DNA of 52,604 nucleotides from Mesostigma viride (lineage: Eukaryota; Streptophyta; Mesostigmatophyceae; Mesostigmatales; Mesostigmataceae). The translations under genes and the position numbers were made by a program. Shown here in pieces: positions 9,275 through 18,264 of this stretch; the stretch's first letter is position 1; each line of letters begins with the position of its first letter. The DNA is taken from contig RPFO01001822.1 in the NCBI GenBank assembly GCA_009746045.1, forward strand, positions 1 through 52,604, read 5' to 3'. The notes below the pieces were generated by a model, which was not told the DNA's origin, made no database searches, and was given only the letters and a program-made list of their open reading frames with translations.

Positions 9275-10539
9275 ATGGCTACCTCCTCCGCCATCTCTGC
9301 TCCTCGCCAGCGTGGGCCGCACAGTGCTCCCAAAGTCAAGAAAACTCGCCACTTCAACATTCTTTTCCACCCAGTCACCGGCGAGCATGCATGCGAAGTC
9401 CACCTTCCTGAGGCTTCTCGCAGCGTTTTGAACGACATGATGGATCACTACGAGACGAGCAACATCATGATGAACAAGAAGCGCATTCGCTGCGTCGGCT
9501 GCGACAAGATGAGGTCTCTCAAGCACTTCTGCGAGTTTGACGAGGATTACAAGATGCGCAACAATCACAGCTTTTCCCCTGCGACGGCCATTTCTGCGAC
9601 TCGTGCGAGTACCTTCAGCAGAACAACATGCTGAAGAGCATCCCCACGAAGGACTGCGCCAAGTGCAAGAAGCCGACTCGTGTGGATCTCCTCAAGATCG
9701 ACTGCAACGGCAAGGCCGAGCACTGCATCAGCTGCTGGGACCCCGCATTCGAGCAGTTCGCGTTCGAGCACGAGCGGACGAAGAAGAGGTTCCCCGAGCT
9801 GCTCCAGATCTACCCGGATATGGAGGACACCGCCGAGTTCATCAAGTGGCCCACGCCAGGCACCTACACCGTCTCTGAGCCGAACTTTGCTCTCACCGGC
9901 CCCACCGACCCTGGCAAGGTCAACGTCAAGGTCGAGGAGCGCGACCAGCCCTTTCTTCGCGGTGGCTACAAGAGGAAGCAGGAGGACACAAACGACTACC
10001 TGAGGTCTTGCGGGCTGTTCAACGACGCCATCAAGAAGCCCAAGGTCGACATCGAGAACTTCAAGAGCGACTTCACCAAGGAGATCTCCAGGATCAAGTG
10101 GGAGTGCGAGAAGCGCAACTATGTCTCCCACCTCAGCTTCGTCTCTTTCACGCTGTCCGAGTCCAACCTCACCAGCACCGTCACTCCCGGCACCAAGGAG
10201 TTCGAGCATCTGAAGAACAAGTTCTGCGGCGTCAAGGCTGCCAGCAAGCAGATGGGCTGCAACCACCAGTTGGACGTGCCCTCCAAGACCTGCAAGGTGT
10301 GCAACAAGAAGGCGCACTACCTCTTCACCGCCAACGGCCACAGCATCGACAACGACGTCGTCTGCAGCGAGTGCGTCCTCGACACTCTGCGGGAGGCTGG
10401 CACCAAGAGTGTCTCCTGCCCCATCTGCGAGGGCAAGGACTCCAAGCACGACCTGTGCTTCCCGTTTTTCCGCTACGACTCCGCAGAGTCCTGCTATGCA
10501 GCTGTCATGAACCAACTGGCCGCCCCGCGTGCCCTGTAA
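9275..10539 (+). pseudogene. g2, right-arm copy: variant-RING protein, 1-bp frameshift
   Basis: This is the mirror of the intact gene at 3029-4294. The ATG at 9275-9277 follows TATAAAT at 9190-9196. Near 9577 one G is missing compared with the left arm (CCCCTGCG here, CCCCGTGCG there), so translation leaves the frame at about residue 102, inside the first Cys-rich region. The rest, including the C-terminal variant RING, is open in another frame from about 9628 to the stop at 10539. Either the right copy is dead or the base was lost in the consensus. The frame is otherwise clean over more than 1.2 kb, so the damage is recent or artificial. Confidence 0.7.
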
Positions 10540-11022
10540 ATAGTTCAGAGAATCTCTCTAGTCCCGTGGACTTGTGTACAATTAAAGAGTAATTATATTT
10601 TTAATGAAAACAATTCACACGAACATCATGTCTTATTTTCCATGCTTGCAATCAAAGTAAAATTAACAATTGCACACGTCCCAAGTGTCCAAATTTAATA
10701 ATACTTAGCCGTTGAGACTTGGCAAAAATTTGAATTTGGCGCGGTTTTATATTTATACTTCTGGCGCCGTCACCACGGGGAATGGCACGTGCCACGTGGC
10801 AGAATCCCGTGGACGTGCACCGGTCCGTACTCGCGCCGCGCCGTTCCGTATTTGCGCCGCGCTTATCCACAGGACGCGCGCGTCGCGCTCGCGCCGCGCT
10901 TATCCACAGGACGCGGACCAATCCCGTGGCAGCTGTGGATATCCCTTCGTCTATTAAGTCGCGAGACGCAACAACTCTCGCAGCTATCCTCCTCTCCATC
11001 CACCACTACCACGAAAACAGCT
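10540..11022. promoter_or_regulatory. g2 downstream and g3 upstream region, right arm
   Basis: This is the mirror of 2546-3028. It holds CCACGGG-type boxes near 10562, 10773 and 10806. Two direct CTTATCCACAGGACGCG repeats begin near 10862 and 10898; a close variant with the CCACGGG core sits near 8641. It also has ACTTAGCCG at 10703-10711 and a TATTTATA-like stretch near 10749. No gene is seen. Confidence 0.45.
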
Positions 11023-11741
11023 ATGGCTGACTCCGCGAAACCAGCTATGGCTGCCACCTTCGACAGCCTGCCTGCAGAAATCGTGCACCGCCTCGTGGAG
11101 CTCTCGTGGCCCAAACTGTGTGGAATCAACAAGGCCACGCAGGTCCAGTTTGAGAAGGTGAAAGAGGAAAAGACGATCGAAGCCACTGAGCTGCTGAATG
11201 CCATTGAGAAGGAGATTCAGATGCGCTCCCGCAGACGCCGAAGGAACCCTGGCGAGCTGCGCCACATGACTTCATGCGATCTCAAGATGTGCAAGCGGTT
11301 GCTGATTGGCAAGAAGCCCTATATCTTTCTCCGTCAAGCGAAGAGGTGGGTCGCCGAGGCTCACTGCTACAGGAAGCATCTGGCGTGCCTTGCCCAGAAT
11401 GTGTTTGACAAGATGTTCTGGGCTGTCATCGTCTTCGGACACGACGCTGACCTTGTCGCTCACGAGTACATCAAGTCCGTGCCGGATCTCGAGAAGGAAC
11501 GCACGGCAGAAGAGCACGGTCTCGAGCTCATCAATCGCATGAAGGAGGCGGTGCGCAAGGCCCTCGAGACAAGCGTGGCTCCTCACCACCGCCCCCCCGG
11601 ATGCAGAAGATGGAGGAACTGTGCAATTGGGAGTTAGACGTGTGGAAGAACCAACTGGCCAATGGCTATGTCAGCTGCAGGGAGTGCAGCCTTTTGAAGC
11701 CAAGCCATGAACGGAGGAAGGCGCATGCGATGTACAAATAA
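11023..11741 (+). pseudogene. g3, right-arm copy: F-box-like protein, 1-bp frameshift
   Basis: This is the mirror of 1826-2545. The ATG at 11023 opens the same F-box-like N-terminus (residues 13-38) and Arg-rich patch. A C run at about 11592-11598 has seven C where the left arm implies eight. Translation therefore shifts near residue 192 and stops early at 11637, losing the C-terminal segment with the C-x2-C pair. That segment is still readable in the next frame to 11741. Homopolymer slippage or a consensus error explains it equally well. Confidence 0.6.
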
Positions 11742-12277
11742 GTACTTCCACTCCTACATTGAGAAAAGGAGTGTTGAAATGATTACTGTATTTTATTTTC
11801 TAATAAAAGCGTTTACGTAAACAAAGAGTCCTCACATCTCATGCATTATAAATAGGCCAATTAACAAATGCAATAGGTACGTAGCATATACTAAGCATAC
11901 AAAACAGGGTGCAAGTGACAGAATTCAAAAAGACTTAGCCGTTTAGGAGCTACACTTACTAGCACGGCCCCCTTAGTGCCCAGGACTTGGTGAAAATTCG
12001 GGACTTTGCACAGAAACACGCCTAACGCCGCGCCGGTACTGCGTACGACAGAAGTAAGGGCGTATGACACGGTGCTCGGGACTTGTGCAAATTTAATTAC
12101 TGACAAAGTACGCGCACTTGACCAATGCTAATTACTGTCAAAGTACCCACGGAGCGGCGCTAGGCACTGGGCCAATTGGCCCTTGCACAATGCATGCTCG
12201 GCCCCTAGCCGCAATGCAAAGGAATTTAATAATAATGGGTGGGATGAATTAAACTCCATAGCCGTCGACAGGCAAAG
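11742..12277. promoter_or_regulatory. g3 downstream and g4 upstream region, right arm
   Basis: No gene is seen. It holds the g3 3' end with CTAATAAAAG near 11798-11807, an ACTTAGCCG motif at 11933-11941, CAAGTCC-type motifs near 11986 and 12080 on the minus strand, and an AT-rich TTTAATAATAAT stretch about 45 bp before the g4 ATG that may stand in for a TATA box. Confidence 0.4.
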
Positions 12278-13198
12278 ATGAAGGACAACCTTGCACAGCT
12301 GATAAATAGGGCGTCTTACGAGACGATTTTCACTCTCGTAGGCAAGCGCCTGGACGAGGATGTTAGAACAAAAGAAAAGGAAATGAACGTTGCAGAGAGG
12401 GGTGTGAGGGCGGACAATCGTGACAAGAAACGCGCTTCAGGCAGCAAGGCGCCTGCTGAAGATGCGAAGAATGACTCGTACGACCACTTTGACGTGTCCA
12501 AAATAATAGACGCAAAGATGGTCGACAATGTTGTTGAGCTCCTTGTGGAGTGGTTTTACACAGACGAGGAGAGGCAGAAGGCCAACCGCCAGGGCAAATC
12601 GCTCCAGCGTTTTGACTGGCTGCCCATCTCACATTTTGAGCCTGGATGCAACGAGATGATCATCAATTTCTGCAACACCTTCACTGGAACGCAGTCCGCC
12701 CAGTTTGCTAAGAAGTTTGGCACGAACCACGTTGCTATCAGAACGGCATGGATGGCTGTCATGCAGGAGAAGGCGGGGCAGGCGGAGGGGGGGAGCGAGC
12801 CTGCCTACAAGCGCACGAAGACCGAGCAGGTTTCGCGCGAGCGCACCCCTACAACCATTCCAAGCAAGCTCGGCGGGGAGAACCCCAAGAGCGCAGGCCA
12901 CGGCCAGATGTTTGAGGATCCCCAGCGGGCTGCGATGGCCATCGGCATGAAGCTCAGGGCTAGCGAGAGGAAGCAGCAAGAGATCATGGCCGAGCTGGAA
13001 GCACTCCGTGCCGAGAAGGAGGCGTGGCAGGCCTCTGTGAAGCGAGCCATCGAGGGTGTCGACGACGACAATGCAATCCCGTTGGACGATGATCCCAAGG
13101 ACGATGATCCTAAGGACGTGGATGCCAAGGATGGGCACAATGATGGTGATGATGATGATGAGGAGCATGAGGATAATGACGAGGGAGATGCACACTAG
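12278..13198 (+). CDS. g4, right-arm copy: coiled-coil protein with acidic tail, 306 aa
   Basis: The start is the first ATG after an AT-rich promoter stretch. No known domain is recognised. The N-terminal half is mixed and charged with a Lys/Arg-rich patch near residues 48-60. Residues about 95-165 form a Trp/Phe-containing region that could be a small helical DNA-binding fold; this is a guess from helix-like spacing only. Residues about 225-265 have the heptad-like Leu/Glu/Lys pattern of a coiled coil. The last 45 residues are almost entirely Asp/Glu with a few His and Lys. Acidic tails are common in chromatin-associated proteins, so a nuclear role is possible. This is the intact copy; the left-arm mirror carries two 1-bp losses. 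Confidence 0.65.
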   Translation: MKDNLAQLINRASYETIFTLVGKRLDEDVRTKEKEMNVAERGVRADNRDKKRASGSKAPAEDAKNDSYDHFDVSKIIDAKMVDNVVELLVEWFYTDEERQKANRQGKSLQRFDWLPISHFEPGCNEMIINFCNTFTGTQSAQFAKKFGTNHVAIRTAWMAVMQEKAGQAEGGSEPAYKRTKTEQVSRERTPTTIPSKLGGENPKSAGHGQMFEDPQRAAMAIGMKLRASERKQQEIMAELEALRAEKEAWQASVKRAIEGVDDDNAIPLDDDPKDDDPKDVDAKDGHNDGDDDDEEHEDNDEGDAH

Positions 13199-13441
13199 AC
13201 AGCTATGGTAGTGTGGCAGCACCAGCACAGCCATGCTGGCTTTTTCTTGGTGGTGGCAGCACCAATACACGTGACAGAGTCCATTCATGCAATATAATCT
13301 GGAATAAAGAATTGTTTCATTAATAAATATCATTACATGTGTTTATTTCCATGCTTTACCACGAGGAATGCCATGTCATTTGTCCAAGTCCTGTGCATGT
13401 CTGTCAGCCCTCCAAAAGGGGGTCACTTTAGGTTTTTGTAG
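13199..13441. other. g4 3' region and right end of the palindrome
   Basis: GGAATAAAG near 13301-13309 is a likely polyadenylation signal. One CAAGTCC motif is near 13384. The last shared base with the left arm is 13441. Beyond it the sequence belongs to a retroelement. A 16-bp stretch near 13380-13396 is missing from the left arm. Confidence 0.5.
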
Positions 13442-13453
13442 ACCTTCACATCT

Positions 13454-14083
13454 ATGGTTCCCAAGGTGTGCAGAGTGTCCCCCTCAGAGGATGCTCATAT
13501 CAGTTTTCAGGAGCTTGCTTTGCAGTTGCATTTCCTTTATGGGCATGAAGTGAGTGCAGAGGTGGTGGCAGCAGCAATAGGGGGGGCAGCACTCAGACGT
13601 GCATGCCAGGTGGTCAGATCCCACTGCCAGCATTGTCAGTTCAATGCACCCAAACCCCCTAAGTGGCATGTAGCTACCCCACCTAAGAGCAAGGGCAGGG
13701 TGGTAGGAGATGTCTTTCATATCAAAGGACAATCTTACTTGGCACTTAAAGATGCATGGTCAAGGTACACAACCATTGAACCATTACCTGGAATGGACAA
13801 GACACAGTTGCTCAGGGCTCTCTTGATTGCTCAGGCCAGGTACTACCCTGTGGAGGCATTGTTACTGGATCAGCAGTTCACATGTCTTGCCAATGAACCA
13901 GGGTGTGAGGCTATTGATCTGGCTGGGCTAATAACTGAAACCTGTGCACCTTGGAGGTCAGGGGTTCGAATCCTCACTGAGGCAGCTCCGGCGCATTTAG
14001 TGGTGCGTGCTCAGCGGCCTAGGCGGATGTCTCGGGCTCTTCGTCCCCCCTCCACGAGGCCAGGTTTTAGTTACGTTAAATAG
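13454..14083 (+). pseudogene. Retroviral-type integrase fragment (LTR retrotransposon or related)
   Basis: The open frame has an H2C2-type zinc finger (H-x4-H, then C-x2-C about 30 residues later in HCQHC) followed by the start of a DDE integrase core. The first catalytic Asp is probably in VVGDVFH and the second in LLLDQQF. The core then stops. The third catalytic residue and the C-terminal domain are missing, and the reading frame runs into a stretch with a tRNA-like B box. No gag, protease or reverse transcriptase lies on either side. It directly abuts the palindrome's right end. Polinton-type elements also carry such an integrase, but nothing else here supports one. Confidence 0.55.
13936..14003 (+). 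other. tRNA-like B-box segment, possible SINE remnant
   Basis: GGTTCGAATCC near 13964-13974 matches the internal B box of tRNA genes, and the flanking bases give a partial T-stem. A full tRNA fold is not found: the outer T-stem pair and acceptor pairing fail, and there is no convincing A box. It interrupts the end of the integrase frame, so a SINE insertion remnant is one reading. Confidence 0.25.
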
Positions 14084-14264
14084 TGCCGGAACCTTTTGCC
14101 GCCTGAGGCAAATCGGTCCGTAACACTATTTTGCCCGGAATAACCACTTCCGAGCACCCAAGTTAATTCGGCCGAATTAACTTGGGTGCTCGGGTGGCCT
14201 TCCGGGCAAAATAGTGGCCGGACCGATTTGCCTCAGGCGGCAAAAGGTTCCGGCACTATTTAAC
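14075..14264. repeat. 190-bp fold-back inverted repeat
   Basis: GTTAAATAGTGCCGG at 14075 is matched in reverse complement by CCGGCACTATTTAAC ending at 14264. The arms pair almost throughout and meet near 14171/14172 in TTAATTCGGCCGAATTAA. Small mismatched patches lie near 14119 and 14135. It separates the integrase fragment from the LINE fragment. It may be a small fold-back element or an inverted duplication made at a breakpoint. Confidence 0.8.
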
Positions 14265-14839
14265 AAACGGGCCACCAACGTCCAGCACCTGCTTATGCAT
14301 CGGGCCATCGGGGTCAACTCCCAACTGCATCATCGGTACTCCCACGCGGCGGCGTGCTTATGCAACTTTCCAGATGAAACAATTGAGCACAGATTTCTGG
14401 ACTGCCAACTCGCAGGGGTTTGGCAATGGCTGCTGGGTATATATGGGCCAATTGGATGGCTATTCCAGCTCCCCCCACCACCGTCACACTATCTACGGTT
14501 ATTTTCGGCATCACGGGATTACGGGACGCGAGCCTCACAGCCAACCAGATGGCATGGATATGGCTACGCACGACGATGCTTTACACCATATGGCAAGTTC
14601 GCAACGAGACCGTATTCACGTTACGTGCCGCGTACACGCGAGGTGCCGTGGTTCGCCGGTTTATCTCCTCTTGGAACCTGGCCATGCGACGTTACTGGCT
14701 CCTGGCGACGGAACAACACAAAGTATGGGACCCGGGCCCTAACAATGACACCCCCAGCCCACTGGAAGTCTTCCATGCACTCATGGGCATGAACCAGGTC
14801 TTTACACTTATGCCGGATGACGATATATCTTCAGTATAA
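14265..14839 (+). pseudogene. LINE 3' fragment with zf-RVT domain
   Basis: The first frame (to about 14460) has the Cys/His pattern of the zinc-binding region found after reverse transcriptase in plant-type LINEs: CNF, then EHRFLDC, then VWQWL. The frame then shifts, and the second frame continues with IWQVRNETVF, the usual end of that domain, to a stop at 14839. Reverse transcriptase and endonuclease are absent. It is a 5'-truncated, frameshifted remnant next to the fold-back. Confidence 0.6.
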
Positions 14840-14980
14840 TGGCTACCATGGTCACAGGGCGCGCCTTATTAATGCGGGCACCCCAATTTAGGCACAACTA
14901 GGCATTTCAGGCTATTTTTGGCATACCTGGGTCACTTTAACTGTTATATGGAAATAAACTAACACCCATTTCACCGGAAA

Positions 14981-15320
14981 CAGCTGCTGCGTGCAGAGGC
15001 ATGCAGGTCGGCAATGCAAATGTTGCGAACTGTCCAAGTGCGCAGCAGCTGTCCTACTCAATGCGGGCAGCCAGGCCCGCAAGTTGGACAGCTGCTGCGT
15101 GCAGAGGCAGGTCGGCAATGCAAATGTTGCGAACTGTCCAAGTGCGCAGCAGCTGTCCTACTCAATGCGGGCAGCCAGGCCCGCAAGTTGGACAGCTGCT
15201 GCGTGCAGAGGCAGGTCGGCAATGCAAATGTTGCCGGACTTTCCAAGTGCGCAGCAGCTGTCCTACTCAATGCGGGCAGCCAGGCCCGCAAGTAGAACAG
15301 CTGCTGACCATTCGTCGAGT
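14981..15320. repeat. Three tandem units of about 104 bp with internal hairpins
   Basis: Units begin with CAGCTGCTGCG at 14981, 15089 and 15193, and a partial one begins at 15298. Each contains that sequence and, about 55 bp later, its inverse CGCAGCAGCTG, plus a small GCGGGC...GCCCGC hairpin. The first unit has four extra bases. Open frames across the array differ only by repeat phase and are not genes. Confidence 0.85.
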
Positions 15321-16407
15321 TGAGTAACCCCGCGCCGGTGGTCCGACAGCTGCTGCAAGCAGCTGTTCTGCCGAGCTGTTGAGGACTTGAGGTTGGCAGT
15401 TGGCACGTCTTGGCAGCTTGCCACGTCTTGGCAGCTGTCTTGGCTTGCCAGCTTCCAGCTAACGGAAAGAGGCTTATGGCGGAAAACGTAAATGAATTGC
15501 GGGGACTAAAATGAAACATCATGTAAAGGAGACAACCAGCGCAGGCCAGAAATCGGGAGAATCCGGACCATGGTAGCTTGAGCCTGCGTTATCTTGTCCG
15601 CGTGGTCGAGTCATCATGTGTGTGCGGGGGCTGATGGGCACCACGGTACGGCTATTTTGGCTTGCGTGTTGGTGACGAAGTTGCAACTGGGTTGAGAAAC
15701 CTATTGTCTGGTCATGAACTCATGGTACATTATTTGGAACTGACGCGCTGAAGCAATGGATTACGATAAAGCATTTAATTGGAAATGCAGATCAGCGCTG
15801 GGCCAGGCGGCAGGCTTTCGATGATGTGTGGGTCTCGCCAGGTTCGTCAGCTATGTAGATTCGTATCAGCACTGCAGCAGTGGCCTCCTATGAACATTGC
15901 ATGCTTTGTTATAATTATTCCGTTGGTGTAAATGGGTAAGTAAGGGTCTGAACGTCGCAATTGAAGATAGCCGATTGGCAGTTCCTAGTGACTTAATAAG
16001 GTCGTTGCTACTAAATTACGGCGTGAAAGCGCGTCTATCTTGCTGTTCGAGGATTAGCTTCCACTGGGCTGTCACGTGTGAGTTTTCGGTTTCTGATAAG
16101 CACTCCTTTCCAAGCTGTAAACGCAAGCTTTTTCTGCTTCTTAGTCGTCGTCTTCTAGATGAGGAAGAGAAGGAACGGTATTACGAATGCATGAGTCTAT
16201 TCAGGCCCCGGAAATGTTGGAGACTGGACATCCCCTTCGGAATAAGTCAGGCTTAGTAGGCGTCGCATGGGCCACGATATTGTCTAACATTGTTGCAGTG
16301 AGCAACTCCAAAGGGTAAGCATGACTGCCACTGGTATCTGGGACGAGCACAACTCCGTGATGAACGGGATGGGCGTGTGCACGAGCACATACACTGATGC
16401 CTGGACC
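15321..16407. other. No gene recognised
   Basis: The first 60 bases still carry CAGCTGCTG/CAGCAGCTG inverted copies (near 15349-15366). The rest is ordinary mixed sequence with short open frames of no recognisable character and no repeat I can see. Confidence 0.5.
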
Positions 16408-17506
16408 AATGGGCATGGGTTTGGGCATGGGCATGGGCATGGTCATCAGGATGCCTGGCAAGTCGCTTGTGCAGGTGGCATGCGTGTGCATGTGTGTGCA
16501 TGTGCAGGTGGCATGCGTGTGCATGTGTGTGCATGTGTGTGCATGTGTGTGCATGTGTGGGCATGTGTGGGCATGTGTGGGCATGTGTGGGCAGGTGTGG
16601 GCAGGTGTGGGCGCGTGAGGGCATGTGTGTGCATGTGTGTGCATGTGTGTGCATGTGTGTGCATGTGTGTGCACGTGTGTGCATGTGTGTGCATGTGTGT
16701 GCATGTGTGTGCATGTACGTGGGCACGTGTGGGCACGTGTGGGCACGTGTGGGCACGTGTGGGCAGGTGTGGGCAGGTGTGGGCAGGTGTGGGCAGGTGT
16801 GGGCAGGTGTGGGCAAGTGTGGGCAGGTGTGGGCAGGTGTGGGCAGGTGTGGGCAGGTGTGGGCACGTGTGGGCACGTGTGGGCAGGTGTGGGCAGGTGT
16901 GGGCATGTGTGGGCAGGTGTGGGCAGGTGTGGTGCCCATGTGTGGGCATGTGTGGGCACGTGTGGGCAGGTGTGGGCAGGTGTGGGCAGGTGTGGGCAGG
17001 TGTGGGCAGGTGTGGGCAGGTGTGGGCAGGTGTGGGTAGGTGTGGGCATGTGTGGACACGCGTGGGCAGGTGTGGGCAGGTGTGGGCATGTGCGGGCACG
17101 TGTGGGCACGTGTGGGCAGGTGTGGGCAGGTGTGGGCAGGTGTGGGCACGTGTGGGCAGGTGTGGGCAGGTGTGGGCATGTGTGGGCATGTGTGGGCACG
17201 TGTGGGCATGTGTGGGCAGGTGTGGGCAGGTGTGGGCAGGTGTGGGCAGGTGTGGGCATGTGTGGGCAGGTGTGGGCAGGTGTGGGCAGGTGTGGGCATG
17301 TGTGGGCACGTGTGGGCACGTGTGCTTGGGCAGGTGTGGGCAGGTGTGGGCAGGTGTGGGCAGGTGTGGGCAGGTGTGGGCAGGTGTGGGCAGTTGTGGG
17401 CATGTGTGGGCAGGTGTGGGCACGTGTGGGCAGGTGTGGGCCGATGTGTGGGCACGTGTGGGCAGGTGTGGGCAGGTGTGGGCAGGTGTGGGCAGGTGGG
17501 CAGGTG
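16408..17506. repeat. 10-bp minisatellite, TGTGGGCAGG and variants
   Basis: About 100 units of a 10-bp repeat. The left part is TGTGTGCATG-like; the middle and right are TGTGGGCAGG, TGTGGGCATG and TGTGGGCACG in irregular mixture. The variants occur in blocks (for example repeated AGG units near 16765-16860), which points to local unit duplication. Long open frames on both strands (Pro-Thr-His or Val-Gly-Cys repeats) are by-products of a repeat with few stops. Confidence 0.9.
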
Positions 17507-17831
17507 TGTGCGTGGGCGTGGGCGTGGGGGCGTGCGCATGGGCGTGGGCGTGGGCGTGGGCGTGCGCGTGGGCGTGGGCGTGGGCGTGGGTGTGGGCGTG
17601 GGCGTGGGCGTGGGCGTGGGCGTGGGCGTGGGTGGGCGTGGGCGTGGGCGTGGGCGTGGGCGTGGGCGTGGGCGTGGGCGTGGGCGTGGGCGTGGGCGTG
17701 GGCGTGGGCGTGGGCGTGGGCGTGGGCGTGGGCGTGGGCGTGGGCGTGGGCGTGGGCGTGGGCGTGGGCGTGGGCGTGGGCGTGGGCGTGGGCGTGGGCG
17801 TGGGCGTGGGCGTGGGCATGGGCGTGGGCGC
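17507..17831. repeat. Hexamer satellite, GGGCGT repeats
   Basis: About 50 nearly uninterrupted copies of GGGCGT. Every unit supplies a G3 run with a three-base loop on the plus strand, an ideal pattern for G-quadruplexes. It grows directly out of the 10-bp minisatellite. Confidence 0.9.
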
Positions 17832-18264
17832 TGGAGGCCAGCATCGCAGCTGCACGTGTGAACGCGATGCATGCCATGGTGGATGGGCATATCCGCAATG
17901 GCATTGAATGCAGCCTTGGGATATTACCCACTAAGTCGAGGTCACACGCTGGCGTAGTGGTCTTGCAGTTGTAAGCTGCCGCCAATAGCTAATAACACAT
18001 GCATATTCGGCCGTTTGAGTTTGTTTTGGTTATCGGCCATTGGACATATAGCATATAGCTTGGCCGCCCTTGATGATCAACTGTTTCATCGACTACAACC
18101 AATGTTGCCATGCGGTTCCATGGTCACCTGCACACAACTGTTGGGATCTAGTTGTTTATTGTGACAAGAGCATGACAGTTGCATTGTGACATGTATGTGG
18201 GATGGAACCATATATGGTTGTCTTCTTGATGTGTATCATGGACATCATATAATAAACACTGGGC
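17832..18264. other. No gene recognised
   Basis: Mixed sequence between two repeat blocks. No open frame of recognisable character and no clear repeat. Confidence 0.45.

Larger units (their letters stand above)
142..13441. repeat. 13.3-kb palindrome, two arms of about 6.65 kb with no spacer
   Basis: The left arm is 142-6780 and the right arm 6781-13441. The centre lies inside a perfect self-complementary stretch around AACGTT at 6778-6783 with no unpaired base. Each arm carries the same four genes in mirror order. The arms are not identical. There are 1-bp indels at homopolymers (near 721, 775, 1970, 8 C versus 7 C in g3), substitutions (for example a Lys/Glu difference in g4 near 409, and c/t at 1673 versus its partner near 11896), and a rearranged patch in the g4 3' UTR. 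Similarity ends at CTACAAAAACC (142) and GGTTTTTGTAG (13441). A hairpin-read or assembly fold-back is possible, but the substitutions argue against simple mirroring of one read. Confidence 0.9.

Noticed and set aside
10862-10907. DnaA boxes (TTATCCACA) marking a bacterial origin
   Set aside because: The match is perfect but the setting is eukaryotic, and the string is part of a longer CTTATCCACRGGACGCG repeat related to the CCACGGG box.
13442-14083. Polinton/Maverick origin for palindrome plus integrase
   Set aside because: Only an integrase fragment is present, outside the palindrome. No DNA polymerase, packaging ATPase, protease or capsid gene was seen.
16321-17985. Very long open frames on both strands with Ala-His, Pro-Thr or Val-Gly-Cys repeats
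   Set aside because: They are translations of 6- and 10-bp satellites open in nearly every frame, with no non-repeat domain.
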